Shown here: piece by piece, positions 1-11,694 of the stretch
How positions within the stretch are numbered: the first letter of the stretch is position 1
Layout of the letters: each line of letters begins with the position of its first letter
Assembly: GCF_963576615.1 (NCBI RefSeq)
Contig: NC_088711.1
Coordinates: 35,638,121 to 35,702,120 of the forward strand
Direction of reading: 5' to 3'
Source: Watersipora subatra
Lineage: Eukaryota > Bryozoa > Gymnolaemata > Cheilostomatida > Watersiporidae
DNA: 64,000 nt
Notes under the pieces: model-generated
Databases searched by the model: none
What the model saw: the letters and a program-made list of their open reading frames with translations, nothing else
What the model was told of the DNA's origin: nothing
Position numbers and translations under genes: made by a program

Positions 1-257
1 TCGCCAAAAAAGATATACACTTAACTATAAACATCGGACTGTATTTTGAGCATTTTTGTTTTAATTTAGTATATGGCAGACAGTTTGGAAACAAATATAG
101 TAGGGAGAGAACTACCATGAGTATCAATAACTTGAAACAACCAACACTACAGATAGTGTAGATACGTATGTTTGTGTCTTTCTACAATTGTCTATATCGG
201 AGATTACGTTATGTGTACTGAAATTAACAATATAGATTGCATTACAAACTAGTAAAA

Positions 258-612
258 CTAGTGCCCTGGCAGTCTAGTGCACCACGAGAGATCATCAGAT
301 GTAATAACTATACATACAATTATTCAGCAATAGCAGTGAGTGGTTGAGTGGTGTAGTTGTTAAAATGTTGATAAACAAAACTAAAAGCAGAGAGTTCAAA
401 TCCTGTACAGCGGAATCTTTTTTTTAAACCAGCAAGCGCGACTTCGAACAAATGGATGGACACATAGATATAGTTTTTGTTATAGTAAAAATTAGAATGT
501 CGGTCCAATGGAGCTGAAAGTGATGAGTTCGAATCCCACACAATGGAATCATTTTCTCAAATCCAAAACATGGCTTCAGATAAATGGACTAACACAGCTT
601 TTATTATAGTAA
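258..612 (+). repeat. tRNA-cored dispersed repeat, copy 1 plus a second partial copy
   Basis: The copy opens with CTAG and the family end module (TGGCAGTC..., GAGAGATCATC, AATTATTC). A tRNA-like core follows: A box TGGTTGAGTGG at 341-351 matches TRGYNNARNGG, and B box GTTCAAATC at 394-402 matches GWTCRANNC. A T run at 418-424 could terminate Pol III. The tail has ATGGATGGACAC and TTATAGTAAA. A second partial copy (B box-like GTTCGAATCC near 520, tail to about 612) follows directly. Other copies in this window share the same modules. This resembles a tRNA-derived SINE, but the module upstream of the A box is unusual. Confidence 0.65.
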
Positions 613-1534
613 AGATTGAATCATGCAATAATATGTACCTGGTTGGCTGCATTGTTGAAAAGTTCCTGAAACTTCTTTTTTCTGTCTTTCTAACCTAAAA
701 CAAAAATGACAGATGTACAGGTAAAGGTACCTATGCATTTCTCAATTGGTCTCAACATCATCATAAAACATTGGGTGAAGCAATGAAGGTATTGAAAGGC
801 GATTCAAGCTTATCTTTATGTCAGCTGCCTTAAAGTATTTCACTGTTATGCTACTAAATAGCTCTACTGAGCAGGCTATGGAGTTGTCCTATCCTGAGAC
901 CAGGAGTAGTTATGAGAGCTGTCCTTGAGACCACAAAGTATGAGGCAGTGTGTTACTGGAAAGCTGGCTGAGTAGCTTAAGTGGGTAAAAGGGAAACGCA
1001 AGCAGAAATGCTAGCAAATAAGCTTCGTAAAAGACTGTCGGGTTTTTCATTCTGGAAACAAGTTTAATTAGAGGAAGGAGGCCACCCTACGATTCATAGT
1101 TTGCTTTAAAGAAAAGAACCCAGGTTTTTTGCTTACAGTTGAAAAACACCAACACTTAAGCTGGGGTCACTCTAGTATTTCAGGCGCAAGAGATTTTGCA
1201 TGTTCTACTGAAGAACTGAACCTGAAAGAGAAGAATTGGCTAGAGGTGCAGCTAGCGCCTGCCACGCATGTTCTCAAAATCTACACCACAATAAAACGCA
1301 ATCTATTTTTCCTTCGGCTATAGAAACTTCATATGACTACAATTTGCTTCTCTCAGCAGTCTGATGCTTTAGGACACTATGGTTACTATGGTTACACATC
1401 CCACTGTGGTTAGATACTGGTATGTCTATGTTAAATGATCTGTTGAAAGCAACTCCCTCTTTCATCTGATTTTGTCAAACCATGTAAATCCTTTCTGTCA
1501 GGCAGGATTGTGTAAAATGGTCTTAGCTATACTG
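613..1534. other. no gene recognised
   Basis: Short spurious reading frames only. No splice-bounded conserved coding, RNA gene or transposon end was recognised. Confidence 0.5.
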
Positions 1535-1690
1535 AACTAGGGCTATAGTAAACTATGAATATAGTGAACTATGGCTACAGGGAACTATGACTATAATGAA
1601 CCATGGCTATAATGAACTATGGCTACAGTGAACTATGACTATAGTGGACTATGGCTATAATGAACTATGACTGTAGTGAACAATGACAAT
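1535..1690. repeat. degenerate minisatellite, about 17-bp unit
   Basis: Roughly nine imperfect tandem units built on GAACTATGGCTATAAT, for example repeated 'aactatggctacagtg' and 'aactatgactatagtg'. It lies beyond the last recognised T-box exon. Confidence 0.75.
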
Positions 1691-2660
1691 ATGCGAATAT
1701 CCAAAAGTTTAAATAGTCATCATCTCCCATTGTGTTAAGACCATACTAGGAAGCTAGGGATGTTTGTTACTTTATGTGCGAGTTGATAGGCTGGATAGCC
1801 TTCAATTGATCTTCTTTATTTCGATGTCCTTTGGCAGACTTGTTCTCTTGTATTTTGAGAAGCTTTACCTGCAATCACACAGATTTTTTATACTCTAATT
1901 GGCTCTCCGTGTTGTTCACTGTAAAGTTTCAAATGATCCAACTGCAAAAAACTATCACGGTATCACAATTGTTAAAGAAAACAAGCTATAAAAAGCAAAT
2001 AGGCAAAAGGAGAAATTAGAGGAATGCAATCACCAAGAAGAGTATGAAAGAAAAAAACAAAGTAATGGAAAAATTCACAGGCAGGAGGTAGGAAAAGAAG
2101 AAGATACAAGAAATATTTTGTTGCTCGCATGCCATATACCATAGAATTAATAATAAAAGAAGAACACTATGTCATTGTACCAGTGCGCGTCGACCAATCC
2201 TGTTACTGAGATTGGCCATGAGCTTTTATATAAGCCATCATCGATTTTTGAAACATAACAGATTACATGTACTTCAAATTGAGAGAGAGAGAGTTGAATT
2301 TGGAAATTTTGTAGTTTATAAAGTCGTGCTTCCGCCCTTAGATAAGCATAACTCAAAAAATTTAAAGTGACTACAACTTCTGTATTTTGCATTTATAGTT
2401 TTTTAAGGAGTTGTTTTCTCTTCAAAAGAAAACTTTTGGTATAAACTATCGTTTTATGTGTTATTTCTTTAAAAACTCCACTTTTTAGTAAAGCCTATGT
2501 TTTTAGGAGTGCAACTAAAAAAACTACTACTGTAACAGTACTTCTGCACAAATAAATCTCATGACATATGTACGTAATGAGATAAGAAGAAATGTAAAAA
2601 ACTTGTATATATACATGTTTTACATATCTTCATATATTTACCTGGATAAATATCCTCCTA
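1691..2660. other. non-coding or unrecognised; 3' side of the T-box gene
   Basis: This is where the missing C-terminal T-box exon (family ending of the type K-I-x-N-N-P-F-A) would be expected if the intron is short. I could not find it on the minus strand. The exon may be left of the window. Confidence 0.4.
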
Positions 2661-2815
2661 CATTTATCTAGTTGTATGTGGTGGGAGGGTATCTATACAG
2701 CATCATTAAAAGCATTAAACACTTGAGATACGTGCATCTTTTACGTATCTCAAGTTTTTAATGCTTTCAATGGTGCTGTATAGATACCCTTCTATCACAT
2801 ACAACTGGATAAATA
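2661..2815. repeat. long inverted repeat, 72-bp arms, 11-nt loop
   Basis: The left arm 2661-2732 and right arm 2744-2815 are reverse complements with about seven mismatches, separated by TGCATCTTTTA. Shared blocks include GGGTATCTATACAGCA and ACTTGAGATACG. It lies 38 bp past the donor of the T-box exon at 2853, inside the intron or 3' region. It is probably a foldback or MITE-like insertion; it could form a long hairpin in the pre-mRNA. Confidence 0.8.
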
Positions 2816-2852
2816 TAGGAGAATCAAATGATAGAAAATAGTCAACTCTTAC

Positions 2853-3038
2853 CTCATCATTACAATAGGCAGTGACAGCCATGAACTCTGTCTCAGGAAA
2901 GGACACTGTCTTATGGTTAACTGAGAACAAGCATACCACATTATGGGGTGCACCAGAATTTTGACAGCAGGGAGACAAAGGGTCAGCAATGACTACGCTG
3001 ATCTTTGGTCGATACTTTTGCATCGAATGAAGGATTAT
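2853..3038 (-). CDS. T-box gene exon encoding the C-terminal T-box blocks
   Basis: The acceptor is TTTTATTTTAG before ATAATCCTTCATTCG, and the donor is GAG then GTAAGAG. The 62 codons start and end in phase 0. They contain IILHSMQKYRPKISVV, an extra loop with two cysteines, and FPETEFMAVTAYCNDEV. Confidence 0.88.
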
Positions 3039-6000
3039 CTAAAATAAAAATTCGCTGTAGATCAAACATCAGCTAATGTGATATGAACAAATAGCAGACA
3101 ATCTCTAACAATTATTTGAAAAATATTATCGCTAGCTTCTTTAACAGTGTTCTACTTAATATTCGTTCCCTTAACAGAGATTTTAAACGCTATATATCAA
3201 ACTATTTGTTTGATTTGATTGACTAACTGCTGTCTTCTTCAGAATTTTTTTAATAATTTTTTTTTACTCTTTTCTGTTTAAAACGAAATTATTGTTAATT
3301 AAATTATAAAAAAATAAAGAGACTTTTTTAAAACTCAGCATAGATTGCACTAAATTAAACTCTTTGAGAAAAACAAAATACAAATAAATAAATAAATAAA
3401 ACTTACCCTTTTTCTATCACAAAATAAAGAACTGTTTTGTAATAGAAATGAAAAGAACCTGTCAACTTCACAGGACTGAGCAAAAGTGAAAATAACTATA
3501 CACGACAAAAATAAAATAAATAAAATACATTCATTTAGTTTGGCAAAAATATTTACGTTGTATTATTTGCAGTATTTCTGTCAAGCCATAGAAAAACAGC
3601 ATGGTCATAGTTCTGATAAGAAATTCTCAAATCCTTTGAGTTTATTAAATTAGAAGCAGTGGTCTCTCACCGGCAAGTTTGGTGGGTCTTTATGATCGGG
3701 TGAGTTTGTGACTTTGAGTCTTGTAAAAGTTACAGTGTTTTTCATCCAGAATTCACCCGTAGCAGGTTTATCGACGGGTGCATCGTGATGATAGTGCTTT
3801 CTTGTAGGGTAAAGCGTGTCAGCTGGGCCAACACTCTTCCAACCTTCTTTACCGTATTTATAAGTAAACTTGAAGTCACTAGCTGGCTCCATCTCCACAA
3901 ACACATAGTACTTCACTTTTGGATTCATGTTTCTAATATTGACAGCTAGCTTGGGAAACAAGTTCCTGTAAAATGTGGTGAGTAATGATGGTGGTTAGCA
4001 AAATCATGCGTAGATGAGGTATTAAGCAGACAACTCCCTGTACATGTTCATAGGTTGCTTTGAGATCATACCTGGCAAGCTTTTTTAGCAAAAAAGAAAG
4101 AATTTACATTGATTTTCAAAATGTGACCATTTACTGAAAAACTGATTCATTTGCTTTCATGGTTGGTCTACAAATTAGTTTTTGGATATCTGAAGTATTT
4201 CTTCCTGATCGTCACTGGTACAAGCAAATAAGCTCGAGTTGAGAACAACACAAGTTTTTGTCTTTTTCAACTCGAAAAAAAAATGCAAACTATTTGCATC
4301 TGTTTACTTGGATCAACAGTTTCCCTTTGAGTAATTTAAAGTTTTTATGATACAATTCAAAGTTGTTTGCAACACAACAACTAAGATTACTAAGCTATCC
4401 TTTGGCACTCCAATTTGGCTCCTTCGGCTTAAATATTATTCAAGATTCAGTAGCCACGCAGTCAAGAGCACATGTTATAGTTGCCAAGACATGAAGGCAA
4501 TATATAATTGTTTCATAAAACATCTTCTCAGCAAATTTAAATATGCATAGCAGAAATAAATCACCTATTTTATTGGTAAAAAAATCAAAAATTGTCTAAA
4601 CTTTTGCACTAATCATTATTGAGTACACAATTTCATTTTGCACAAAACCAAAGCGTTGTAATTTATAACAAGATGCCTTTGTACTTGATGAATGAGAAAT
4701 AAATGATGTATGTTTAATTCATTGAAATGAGTGGTCCTCATTGGATAGATTACAATTTCCAATGTAATTTCTTCTATCTAAAATCTTCTCCATTTGAGAT
4801 TTATTTATGAATACTTACGAATCCGTCGTTAATAAAAGGTGTCTTTTGAATCAATTTTAAATTATCAGAAATGATAACAGTAAGGATGTCAAAGCATTTT
4901 ATTTTTGTGTTACAATAACAATTGATTTAAATGTCCCAACTTTCATGCAATCACAAAATTCTAGACATGCGGTTAGGTAGTGTGATGGCTAGAATGATTA
5001 CCAATTTAATAGCTTATAGCTTTAATTAACAACTTATTACACTGACGCTTTAACCAGCTGAGGCAACCAGCGACCTACGAAAGGCTCAGAATAATTTTAT
5101 CAATCAGAGAATAAAGATTGCTTTGCAAAAAATTGGATTGGATGCAAAAAGTGAAAGGGCAGACAAACAGACGGACGAACAGATAAATGGACGGTGGCCA
5201 GGTATTACTATAATAATAGTGGTGTCCATCTGTCCGAAACTGCCTAAAGTTAGGAAAAAAGGTTGTACCACACCAGAATCAAACCCAGGCTAGAAGGCAA
5301 GTGCGCTATCATTGCATCACTCGACCACCTTGCTGTATGATGGAATAATTATGCACATAGTTATGACACATGATGATCTCTTATGACGCACGGGACTGCC
5401 AGTGCACTAGTAATGATGATAGATATAGCTACCCAGGTAGATGCCCATATAATATCCATATTAACACCAGTACAACAATATTTGGCTAGACTTATTTAAA
5501 CACATTAAACCAACTGTCTACAGTCATTTAATTTGAATGTTTGTGAAAAAGTCTTACACTTTCTAACTGTCATTTATGCAACTTGAGCATAAGGCACTAT
5601 TCTACAACTGATAGTCACGCGAAATCACTCGCAAGTTTCAACCAAGCACCTACCGTCCTTTGGGCGTGATGATCATCTCATGACCTATATCATAAAACTG
5701 TTCCCAGAGACCTTTGTGATCGCACAGGGTAATGACAACATCCCTGATATCTGGGTGCAGGTATGAGTACGCTGACATCTGATAAGCCGCAAGACACGGA
5801 GTCAGAATCTCAGCATGCTCAATGTTTTCTTCTAAACCTATAAAGGCCAAGTTTTACTTTTAGATATTTAAAATTTATGTAAATTTAAATTAAAAAAATA
5901 TGTAAATTCTTTTCTTTACTATAATAAGAGCCATGTCTACCCATCTGTCTGAGACCACGCTAAAAGTGTTAGGAAAAAAGATTGCATCAAACTAGAATTG

Positions 6001-9000
6001 AACTCCGATGTTCAAGTTCCTAACCACAGTACACTACAATCTGCACCACTCAACCACCAGATGGAGTAATCATGCACATACAGTATTTATTACACATGAT
6101 GATCTTTCACGCTGCATGGGACTGCCAGCCGACGGGATGAAAGTTGTCGATGTAAAAAAGATGCGTCTACATAGGAATATTTTCACGTTTACATCACTTA
6201 AAAACCCATCTACATGCAGATTTGATTTAGCTATCATGCGAGGGGCAATACAAACACTTTGATGAAATAGCCACAGTGTATAAACTTTTAGTGTACTACA
6301 ATGACCTTTCTGTCTTGTTACTGAAACATTTAGAAATCTGAAAGCTCCCTTTCCCCAAGTGCTCATAGTCCGAGGAACGCAACAGAGTTTAGATTATGTA
6401 AATAACATAATCAATGGTGATTTCGCAAGGGCTGGTGGGAATGACATTGAATAGAAAGCTAAGGACAAAAAGCTAAGTACAAACTCTATCCAAATAAAAG
6501 AGCAGTACAAAGCTGAGTGGAGGCCTGTGTTTATTTAATATTTAATTATTGTATGTATGTATGGCTTGTGTCTAACTTTACCATGAGTTAACTTAACACA
6601 GGAACATGTTGAAAGCATGGCACCAGAACAAAAGGCAACAAGATCTTTACTGAATAAAGCATTGGGAACCACTGATGTGCTTGCTGTAAAAGATTGTGTA
6701 GCATGTGGGAGCTAATACTTGACTAGACACTGGCTGCAGGTGATTTGAGTGGACACTGACTACAGGTGATTTGAGTAGACACTCACTGCAGTTGATATGT
6801 ATGAACACTGACTACCGGTGATTTGAGTAGACACTGACTGCAGTTGATTTGTGTGAACACTGACTGCAGGTGATTTGTGTGAACACTGACTACAGGTGAT
6901 TCGAGTAGACACTGATTACAGGTGATTTGAGTAAATGCTGGTTACAGGTGATCAGAGTGGACACTAACTGCAGGTCATTTGAGTAGACACTTACTATAGA
7001 TTAACAGGGTGGTCACTGGCTGCAGGTAATTTGAGTAGACACTTACTATAGATTAACAGGGTGGTCACTGGCTGCAGGTCATTTGAGTAGACACTTACTA
7101 TAGATTAACAGTGTGGTCACTGGCTGCAGGTCATTTGAGTAGACACTTACTATAGATTAACAGTGTGGACACTAACTGCAGGTAATTTGAGTAGACACTT
7201 ACTATAGATTAACAGTGTGGTCACTGGCTGCAGGTAATTTGAGTAGACACTATAGATTAACAGTGTGGTCACTGGCTGCAGGTCATTTGAGTAGACACTT
7301 ACTATAGATTAACAGTGTGGTCACTGGCTGCAGGTAATTTGCCAATTTTAATTTTATAAATATTGAATAGAACAATTAAAGTAAATGAACCATTGAAAAG
7401 TTTTTTTTTGGAAAGATTACAACATTATAAAGTTTGAAATACTTTAATATTGACTAGAACTCATGTATTTCCTTTGTCCACTGCACCACTCAGCCACCCT
7501 ACTACATTACGGAATAATTATGTACATACTTATTACACATGATGATCTTTCATGGTACACGGGACTGCCACTGTATTAATGTAAAGTTATTTGTGATATA
7601 TGCCACCCTGATTACTACATATACTGTATACATTACTGTATATTGTTACTTGACCTTTCTGAATAGTGTTTGCCAAGTCTTTGATAAACAATTTCTTTAC
7701 CAAACCAAATGGGATTTGCATTTGAGTGACTTTTTAAGTTGCTTGCGCTACCGAAGTCGGGATAAAGGTTCAAAACAAAAACCTTTTCAGATAAAGCCAG
7801 TTTTTCTGAGTTATAGTTACAATCTACTGTATCAGCTCACTATAGCTCACTATTAGCTCACTATAGCTCACTATTAGCTCACTATAGCTCACTATAGCTC
7901 ACTATAGCTCACTATAGCTCACTATAGCTCACTATAGCTCACTATAGCTCACTATAGCTCACTATCAACTCACAGCTCACAATAGGAATATTTTTGTACT
8001 AGTTTAAACACAAAACCGAATAACTTTTTTAAACATTCTTATAAAGCAGAAATAATATAAACATCTTGTATAAAAAACCCAAAGGAGCAAAATTAATCCA
8101 ATTATCTAATTCTGGTATAATAATGTAGATAGTTGTTTAAAACATTATACAAAGTATGGTATACTCAAGGAAGGGGCACCACACTCAAGACAATTGTCAG
8201 CAACTACACTAAAATCTTCCGTAAAATATAATACTTGTTTTTTAATTTTTTCATGTTGAAAACGATGATGACTTCAACATACATGTAGAGCATTTGCAAA
8301 AATATTTAATTTGAAAATAACTGGTATTAGGTTCATAAGTTTGGTTAATGGTTTGGTTGTATTCATTACATATTTTTCTTCATTACTTTAATTCATTTTT
8401 AGTATCCCGCTATAATATATAAAGTTTCGTTTTAGGTTTTATTGCTATAAGATGCGAATATAACATTTTCATAATCCGATTCTATTTTTATCATCTATTT
8501 CAGTTCAAGCTATCTATTGTGAACAACAAACAAGTTAACTTTTCAACGCAGTTAAAACCCCAACTCTGTGCTGTTCCAGCCTAATCTCAGTCTCACCTTG
8601 CTTGTAGTCCTCCTTCTTATCATAGTCTCTGAGGAATTTATCCTCGAATGGCTGATACCACTTGAAAGGGTTTCCCTCAGGCAGAGCTTTCAACCTGTAG
8701 TGCACAGAGCTGTAGATAACATTTTAAGAGCACGCTTCCGTATATTACATAATAATTCTTCAAATCGATATCTTGCAAGTATATGGTGAAGTAGGTAATG
8801 TTCATGTGAGTAGATGTTGAAGTAGGTATTGTAGAAATATTGCTAGATCAGTGTATAATATTTTTCGAGCAATGTAGATTATTTATAGAACATTTCAGAA
8901 TATTTCTAAAGTCTTTATTCTACTAGGTCTAAACTGTTTTAAACCCTTGTAGAATATTTCTAGTGTATATAGAATATTTCTAAAACCGTGTAAAATATTG

Positions 9001-9525
9001 TTAGAGCGTTGTGGAATATTTTAGAGCATTGTAGAATATTTTAAAGCAGTGTAGAATATTTATAAAGAAGTGTTGAATTTTAAGTGAAAAAGAAAAAACA
9101 CAGAGAATATATAATAATAATAAATATATAATAATATAATAATGTATATAATAAATATAATATAATAAAAAATATATAAGAATCGTTACATTTACAAGTA
9201 TGTCATGACTATTGTAGTTGTACAGTGTTGATCTTTAACGTCTTCTCACATGTACATGTAATTAATTGAATTTTCATGCATGATTAATACTTAATATTTA
9301 ATACTTTTGTATTTTTCTTGAGCTGATAAAGAAGTTGCCTATATTACATACCTGTCCAAGAGAGCCATATCTGTCATAAGCTGATGATAGACTGGCAGGT
9401 GGAGCAGGTCTCTTGTGAAATATAGGTGCCGATTTTCTTGTTTTGAATAGCAGAGGTGACAATCTTTCATCAGTGGCTTTGTATCTTATCATTGTTGAGT
9501 CTGACAGTTCCCTTTCGTACCACAT
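2853..9525 (-). CDS. T-box transcription factor gene (five exons seen, C-terminus missing)
   Basis: This minus-strand gene encodes a DNA-binding T-box protein, expected to act in the nucleus as a developmental regulator. Exons read in order: 9525-9352, 8709-8597, 5837-5654, 3965-3671, 3038-2853. Joining the last four preserves frame at every junction and gives LWEQFYDIGHEMIITPKGR, then NLFPKLAVNIRNMNPKVKYY, KPATGEFWMKNTVTF, IILHSMQKYRPKISVV and ETEFMAVTAYCNDEV. These align with the canonical T-box blocks (LW..F..LGTEMI.TK.GR, FP.L.V, HPDSPATG..W, HIILNSMHKY.P, FPET.FIAVTAYQN). The sequence is divergent: Q is C in TAYCND, and the linker before IILHS is unusual. The subfamily cannot be assigned. 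The first exon ends in phase 0 but the second needs two bases, so a small exon is missing or exon 1 is wrong. The C-terminal T-box block was not found. Confidence 0.85.
3671..3965 (-). CDS. T-box gene exon encoding the central T-box
   Basis: The acceptor is TTTTACAG and the donor GTGAGAG. The first base completes the Arg of PKGR from the preceding exon. It encodes NLFPKLAVNIRNMNPKVKYY, VFVEMEPASDFKFTYKYG, and the HHDAPVDKPATGEFWM block that corresponds to HPDSPATGxxW in the family. Confidence 0.9.
5205..5410 (-). repeat. tRNA-cored dispersed repeat, copy 2
   Basis: In the reverse sense it carries the end module GGGACTGCCAGTGCACTAG (ending at 5410, followed by T), an A box-like TGGTCGAGTGA and a degenerate B box. 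The tail has CCATCTGTCCGAAAC and TTACTATAATAATAG. It is in an intron of the T-box gene. Confidence 0.7.
5654..5837 (-). CDS. T-box gene exon encoding the start of the T-box
   Basis: The acceptor is TTTATAG and the donor is CG then GTAGGT. The phases fit both neighbours. It ends with ITLCDHKGLWEQFYDIGHEM and IITPKGR, the conserved N-terminal T-box strand. The upstream residues (IEHAEILTPCLAAYQMSAYS) are not a motif I recognise. Confidence 0.88.
5917..6130 (-). repeat. tRNA-cored dispersed repeat, copy 3
   Basis: Read on the minus strand it has A box TGGTTGAGTGG and B box GTTCAATTC, both full matches to Pol III consensus. A TTTTTT run and the tail AGACAGATGGGTAGACATGG follow. The far end has GGGACTGCCAGC but lacks the CTAG. 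Confidence 0.72.
6131..6719. other. T-box intron, nothing recognised
   Basis: No conserved coding or repeat structure was seen here. Confidence 0.5.
6720..7340. repeat. minisatellite, 26-bp units evolving into a 52-bp dimer
   Basis: The 5' half has imperfect units of ACACTGACTGCAGGTGATTTGAGTAG type. The 3' half is a regular dimer of about 52 bp alternating CACTGGCTGCAGGTCATTTG and AGTAGACACTTACTATAG. It is located in a T-box intron. Confidence 0.85.
7478..7580 (-). repeat. tRNA-cored dispersed repeat, truncated copy 4
   Basis: Only the end module remains: CACTGCACCACTCAGCCACC, GGAATAATTATGTACATA, ATGATCTTTCATGGTACACG, GGACTGCCACTG. The tRNA-like core is cut through the A box. Confidence 0.6.
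7832..7975. repeat. minisatellite, 10-11-bp unit AGCTCACTAT
   Basis: About 13 near-perfect tandem units of AGCTCACTAT, with occasional AGCTCACTATT. Confidence 0.9.
8597..8709 (-). CDS. T-box gene N-terminal exon
   Basis: The acceptor is TATCTACAG and the donor CAAG then GTGAGA. It is open as HYRLKALPEGNPFKWYQPFE, DKFLRDYDKKEDYKQ plus one base, and that base joins GT of the next exon to make Gly. Good splice sites and phase agreement support it, although the residues match no family motif I know. Confidence 0.65.
8840..9180. repeat. degenerate GTAGAATATTT repeats and AT-rich tract
   Basis: Irregular repeats of GTAGAATATTTCTA / GTAGAATATTTTAGAGC run to about 9070. A tract of ATAATAATAAATATATAATA type follows to about 9180. 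It lies between the first two T-box exons, where a missing small exon would have to be. Confidence 0.65.
9352..9525 (-). CDS. probable first coding exon of the T-box gene
   Basis: ATG follows an in-frame TGA. The 58 codons (MWYERELSDSTMIRYK..., Pro-rich APIFHKRPAPPASL, DRYGSLGQ) end at a strong donor CAG then GTATGT. Composition looks coding. Its phase-0 end does not match the two bases needed by the exon at 8709, so an unrecognised exon of length 3n+2 or another gene assignment is needed. Confidence 0.5.
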
Positions 9526-11620
9526 TCAATGGTTGTTTTTAAATTCTCAAGACAAGGTGGTGGGGATCAAGATATGAAAGGGCAAGCTTGGCAAATATGT
9601 CACTTGTGTAAACCAAAAATAATTTGACTGTTTCTTTTTCTGGCATGTGTTGGGAGACAAGGGTTTGTGTCTCCCGTGTTCAAATTGTTATATAAAATAA
9701 TAACATCATCATGTAGACTTGGATCAGTTGTGCTTGAGGGTGGTAAACCTCTAGAACTTGCTGCTAAGCCTCTGACAGACTGTCAGTCAAGGTATAGTCC
9801 TATTAAAAAGGAATTGTTAAAAATTAGTATTTGCCTGTGAAAGGTTCAAATATTACTGTGTAGGTCAAAACAGTGTCGTTTGCAGAAACTGTTCACCATC
9901 CTTTGATTGCTTCTGTGTTTATGTGAGTACAACTGAGCAGGTTGAACTGACTGCACACCATCAAGGTCAGTCTGCTGGTTTTTTGCAATAACTTCTTTAT
10001 ATAAAATATGTTTTGACTTTTTATTATGAGCATAGTCTAATTCCTCCAAATATTTTGCATTGAGGTGCTTTAGTTATATAAACACATTAACCGACAACAG
10101 TGCATGTTTGCTATAAATAAATGACACTATTTCCAAATTGCTGAGTTGATGTTAACCTAAAATATAGCTATAGTATGAAACACATGTATTCAACATTTTT
10201 GCGTTATTAAATTTTGAAGCTAATTGATTTAAACTAAAATACAATAAATATGAGTTTGAGCAAACCAGCATCTTCAACCAACATACTGCATTGTATTGAA
10301 GTTTTTGTAAACTTGATTTTCAATTGTTAAGGCGCGTGTGTTGGATAGAAAGGTCTTAAGTAAAAGGAGTTTTACAACGTTAAAAAAACTCTAGTAAAAG
10401 TACAAATTACTTTGTTTGCTACATATTAATGTTGTACCAAAAATATGAAAATTTCTAAACAAAATATATCTTTCAGATATTTTATCCAACATTTTTAGTT
10501 GCTAATATCTGTAGAAGTATTTTACAATAATGTAGACAAATACAATATAAAGATATTTAGATGGATACCATTACCTCTATTTAGGAGGCTTTGTCAAGGA
10601 TGTTTCTCTCAAGTCAATTATGCCATAGCATGGGAGAATGGTAGCGGTGCACAATTGGAAGAGCTGGACTAAATATTATTTTATCTGTTGCAATGTAAAT
10701 CGTTTGCAATATTGAAACTTGTAAAAATGAATTTTTATCAATTAGAAATCAATTTTAGTAGTATCGATGTACTATGATGTGCAATAAGTGTAAGGCTGGT
10801 GCTTATGGATTAAAATTCTTGTGAATTATATTTAAACTGTAACATAAAGTAAAGCAAATTGTATTCTATTTATCCTTATACAGAGAACAATGATGGTAAA
10901 AACCGAATGATATTTTCAGACGCAATGCTATCACCACTTCAATGACCAATAAAACATTTATTTTAATTTCATTCTTATGTTAAAATTTATTATGTTGTAC
11001 AGTTTATGATAAAATGAGGAAATTATGAAAATAAAGAACCTTTTTTGTAAAATTATATGTTAAAGTTTATTTTCATTCAAAATTTAATATGAGTTTCCAA
11101 AGACTAGTGATTCTCATGATAAAAAATCTTACCCATAAAATTAAAAAACAGATAATAAAAACTTTTATTTTCAGGCTGACTGTCGCAGCTATTCAGAAGA
11201 TTGTGTTTCTTAGGAAATTAATCACAACCACACGCAATCTAACTTTGCTGACTTGGCAAATGGCATTGCGTCAAACATTTCGTAGCATTAGTTTTTAAAG
11301 CTATTTAAAGGTTTAAAAATGGACTTTGAGCTCTACATGGATCAACTAAATAACATGCACTATAACTAACACATATTATAATTTCAGTACTGCCAAATAT
11401 AGCCATTTATGACATTAAACATAAAATGGTTATTGGTTAACAGTTATTAGTATTGTTCTTACTACCATTGATCTTAATACTGTTATTATTATTCATACTA
11501 GTGTTATTTTAATTGCTATATGCACTATTAAACAATTTTTTGTACATTTTATTCTTTATATTATTGTTATAGCTATTTTTATTATTACTTACTAATTAGT
11601 ACTTAGTATTATAAATACTA
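9526..11620. other. intergenic, upstream of the T-box gene
   Basis: AT-rich sequence with short spurious reading frames only. The T-box promoter is presumably here, but no convincing TATA or initiator arrangement was identified. Confidence 0.4.
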
Positions 11621-11694
11621 GTACGCTGGCAGTCCCGTTCTCCATGAGAGATCATTGTTTGTAATAAATATGTGCACAATTATTCCGCAGAATC
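11621..11694 (+). repeat. tRNA-cored dispersed repeat, end-module fragment (copy 5)
   Basis: It starts ACTAGTACGCTGGCAGTCCC, then ATGAGAGATCATTG and ATATGTGCACAATTATTCCG. It stops abruptly before the tRNA-like core. Confidence 0.6.

Noticed and set aside
330..425. Functional tRNA gene
   Set aside because: A and B boxes are present but there is no acceptor stem, anticodon arm or proper spacing. The same sequence recurs as a dispersed repeat.
9846..10049. 67-codon minus ORF upstream of the T-box gene
   Set aside because: No splice or motif support; no continuity with the first T-box exon.
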